From: Heracleum sosnowskyi
Taxonomy: Eukaryota; Streptophyta; Magnoliopsida; Apiales; Apiaceae
Assembly: GCA_030848705.1 (NCBI GenBank)
Contig: CM061238.1
Coordinates: forward strand, 79,012,685 to 79,076,684
Reading direction: 5' to 3'
DNA length: 64,000 nucleotides
Of this stretch, positions 63,511 to 64,000 are shown in pieces. The notes beneath the pieces were generated by a model, which made no database searches, had not been told where the DNA came from, and saw nothing but the letters and a program-made list of their open reading frames with translations. A program made the position numbers and the translations under genes. Each line of letters opens with the position of its first letter. Position 1 is the stretch's first letter.

Positions 63511-64000
63511 TTAAGCGGACTTTGGTACCCAAACTTGTTTGGGTCCTGAAGGTTTAGATACTTTAACAGGAGTAACATTCAAGTTAGTCTTAACTTGTTT
63601 GACTTTCATGTTATCTGTGGATTTATCATTTACAGTATTAGTGCTACTAGATGCATTCATTAACTTAAAATAAGCATGCATGATATTGTATGTACATAGT
63701 AAGCACTCTTTCTTTCCACAGGGTTCATGAAGATCAGGCATGTCAGACATGTTATGCATACCAGAAGTAACAGCAGTTTCTACTTTAACCTTTTTACATG
63801 CATGTGTAAGGTGTCCAGCAGAATTACAGTTAGTGCACAACTTCCTAGATGCAATGGGAGAAGATGAAACAATATTCTGATTAATAACATTTGCTTTCCC
63901 ATTCCTATTCTTTTTAGCCTTACTAACCTTATTGCCTATTTCAGTTTTAGGTAATTCAGTTTTTACTGACTTCCTAGGCAACTTAGTTTTTATCTCTTCT
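63511..64000 (-). CDS. gag: C2 gag, C-terminal part (continues past window)
   Basis: Open to the window edge. Contains zinc knuckle CTNCNSAGHLTHAC and a Lys-rich region, then KKECLLCTYNIMHAYF (compare CMSCAFNVMYAYF in A's gag). Ends GPKQVWVPKSA followed by TAA, the conserved end of gag in these families. Pol starts 17 bases later in a different frame. Confidence 0.85.
   Translation of the reverse strand, partial: EEIKTKLPRKSVKTELPKTEIGNKVSKAKKNRNGKANVINQNIVSSSPIASRKLCTNCNSAGHLTHACKKVKVETAVTSGMHNMSDMPDLHEPCGKKECLLCTYNIMHAYFKLMNASSSTNTVNDKSTDNMKVKQVKTNLNVTPVKVSKPSGPKQVWVPKSA

Larger units (their letters stand above)
53921..64000 (-). mobile_element. Copia element C2 (SIRE-like), 5' end outside window
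   Basis: Minus-strand element of the same family as solo LTR C1. 3' LTR 53921-55134, PPT 55135-55149, third ORF 55369-56882, insertion F, word array 59660-59790, pol 60252-63499, gag 63511 to the window end. The base run before the LTR, gtgtc (53916-53920), is the presumed TSD; its partner lies outside. Pol has one stop and one frameshift. Confidence 0.92.

Overview
The window is a block of nested transposable elements from a large, repeat-rich plant nuclear genome, very probably a eudicot (AT-rich, spliceosomal introns, tRNA-Met- and tRNA-Asp-primed LTR retrotransposons, Helitrons). The species cannot be named from the sequence. I find no ordinary host gene. Almost all coding capacity belongs to LTR retrotransposons, and every one of them whose orientation is clear, apart from antisense genes, lies on the minus strand.

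Layout. (1) Copia element A, 120-26114, target-site duplication (TSD) acttc. It reads from the right: 5' LTR, gag, pol, a broken third ORF, 3' LTR. A much younger Copia element B (2027-14086, TSD tgaag) sits inside A's third ORF, and a solo LTR of a third Copia family, C1 (24368-25494, TSD tagtc), sits in A's 5' LTR. (2) 26115-34289 is AT-rich non-coding DNA: tandem repeats, microsatellites and at least two Helitron-like units joined end to start (27931-31098 and 31099-33710). (3) Gypsy element H of the Tat type runs from 34290 to beyond the window. It carries an intact, young Athila-type element G (34766-44718, TSD cgcac) in its 3' LTR, an intron-bearing antisense gene, a 4.5-kb probable solo LTR E (47571-52081, TSD gccaa) inside that gene, and a remnant in which the protease is fused directly to the integrase tail. 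(4) Copia element C2 (53921 to beyond 64000) interrupts H's protease and is itself interrupted by F, a truncated relative of E.

A, B and C look like Sirevirus/SIRE-type Copia elements: Met-tRNA primer site, GGGGGAG polypurine tract (PPT), an extra ORF after pol, and extra PPT-like sites. Only B and G keep uninterrupted pol genes; A, C2 and H carry stops, frameshifts or deletions. Order of insertion follows from nesting: H before G, E and C2; C2 before F; A before B and C1.

The most interesting signals cut across the elements. First, five families each carry their own short, often palindromic word repeated in the LTR. In four of them the same word recurs elsewhere in the element, mostly just after pol. 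Second, the three Copia families share a hairpin near the LTR terminus whose loop is conserved while the stem differs between families with matching changes on both arms. Third, in all three Copia families the gag frame stops just after a conserved WVP motif, 17-21 bases before a shared splice-acceptor-like CAG/GGT. Fourth, B carries a small antisense gene with its own TATA box.
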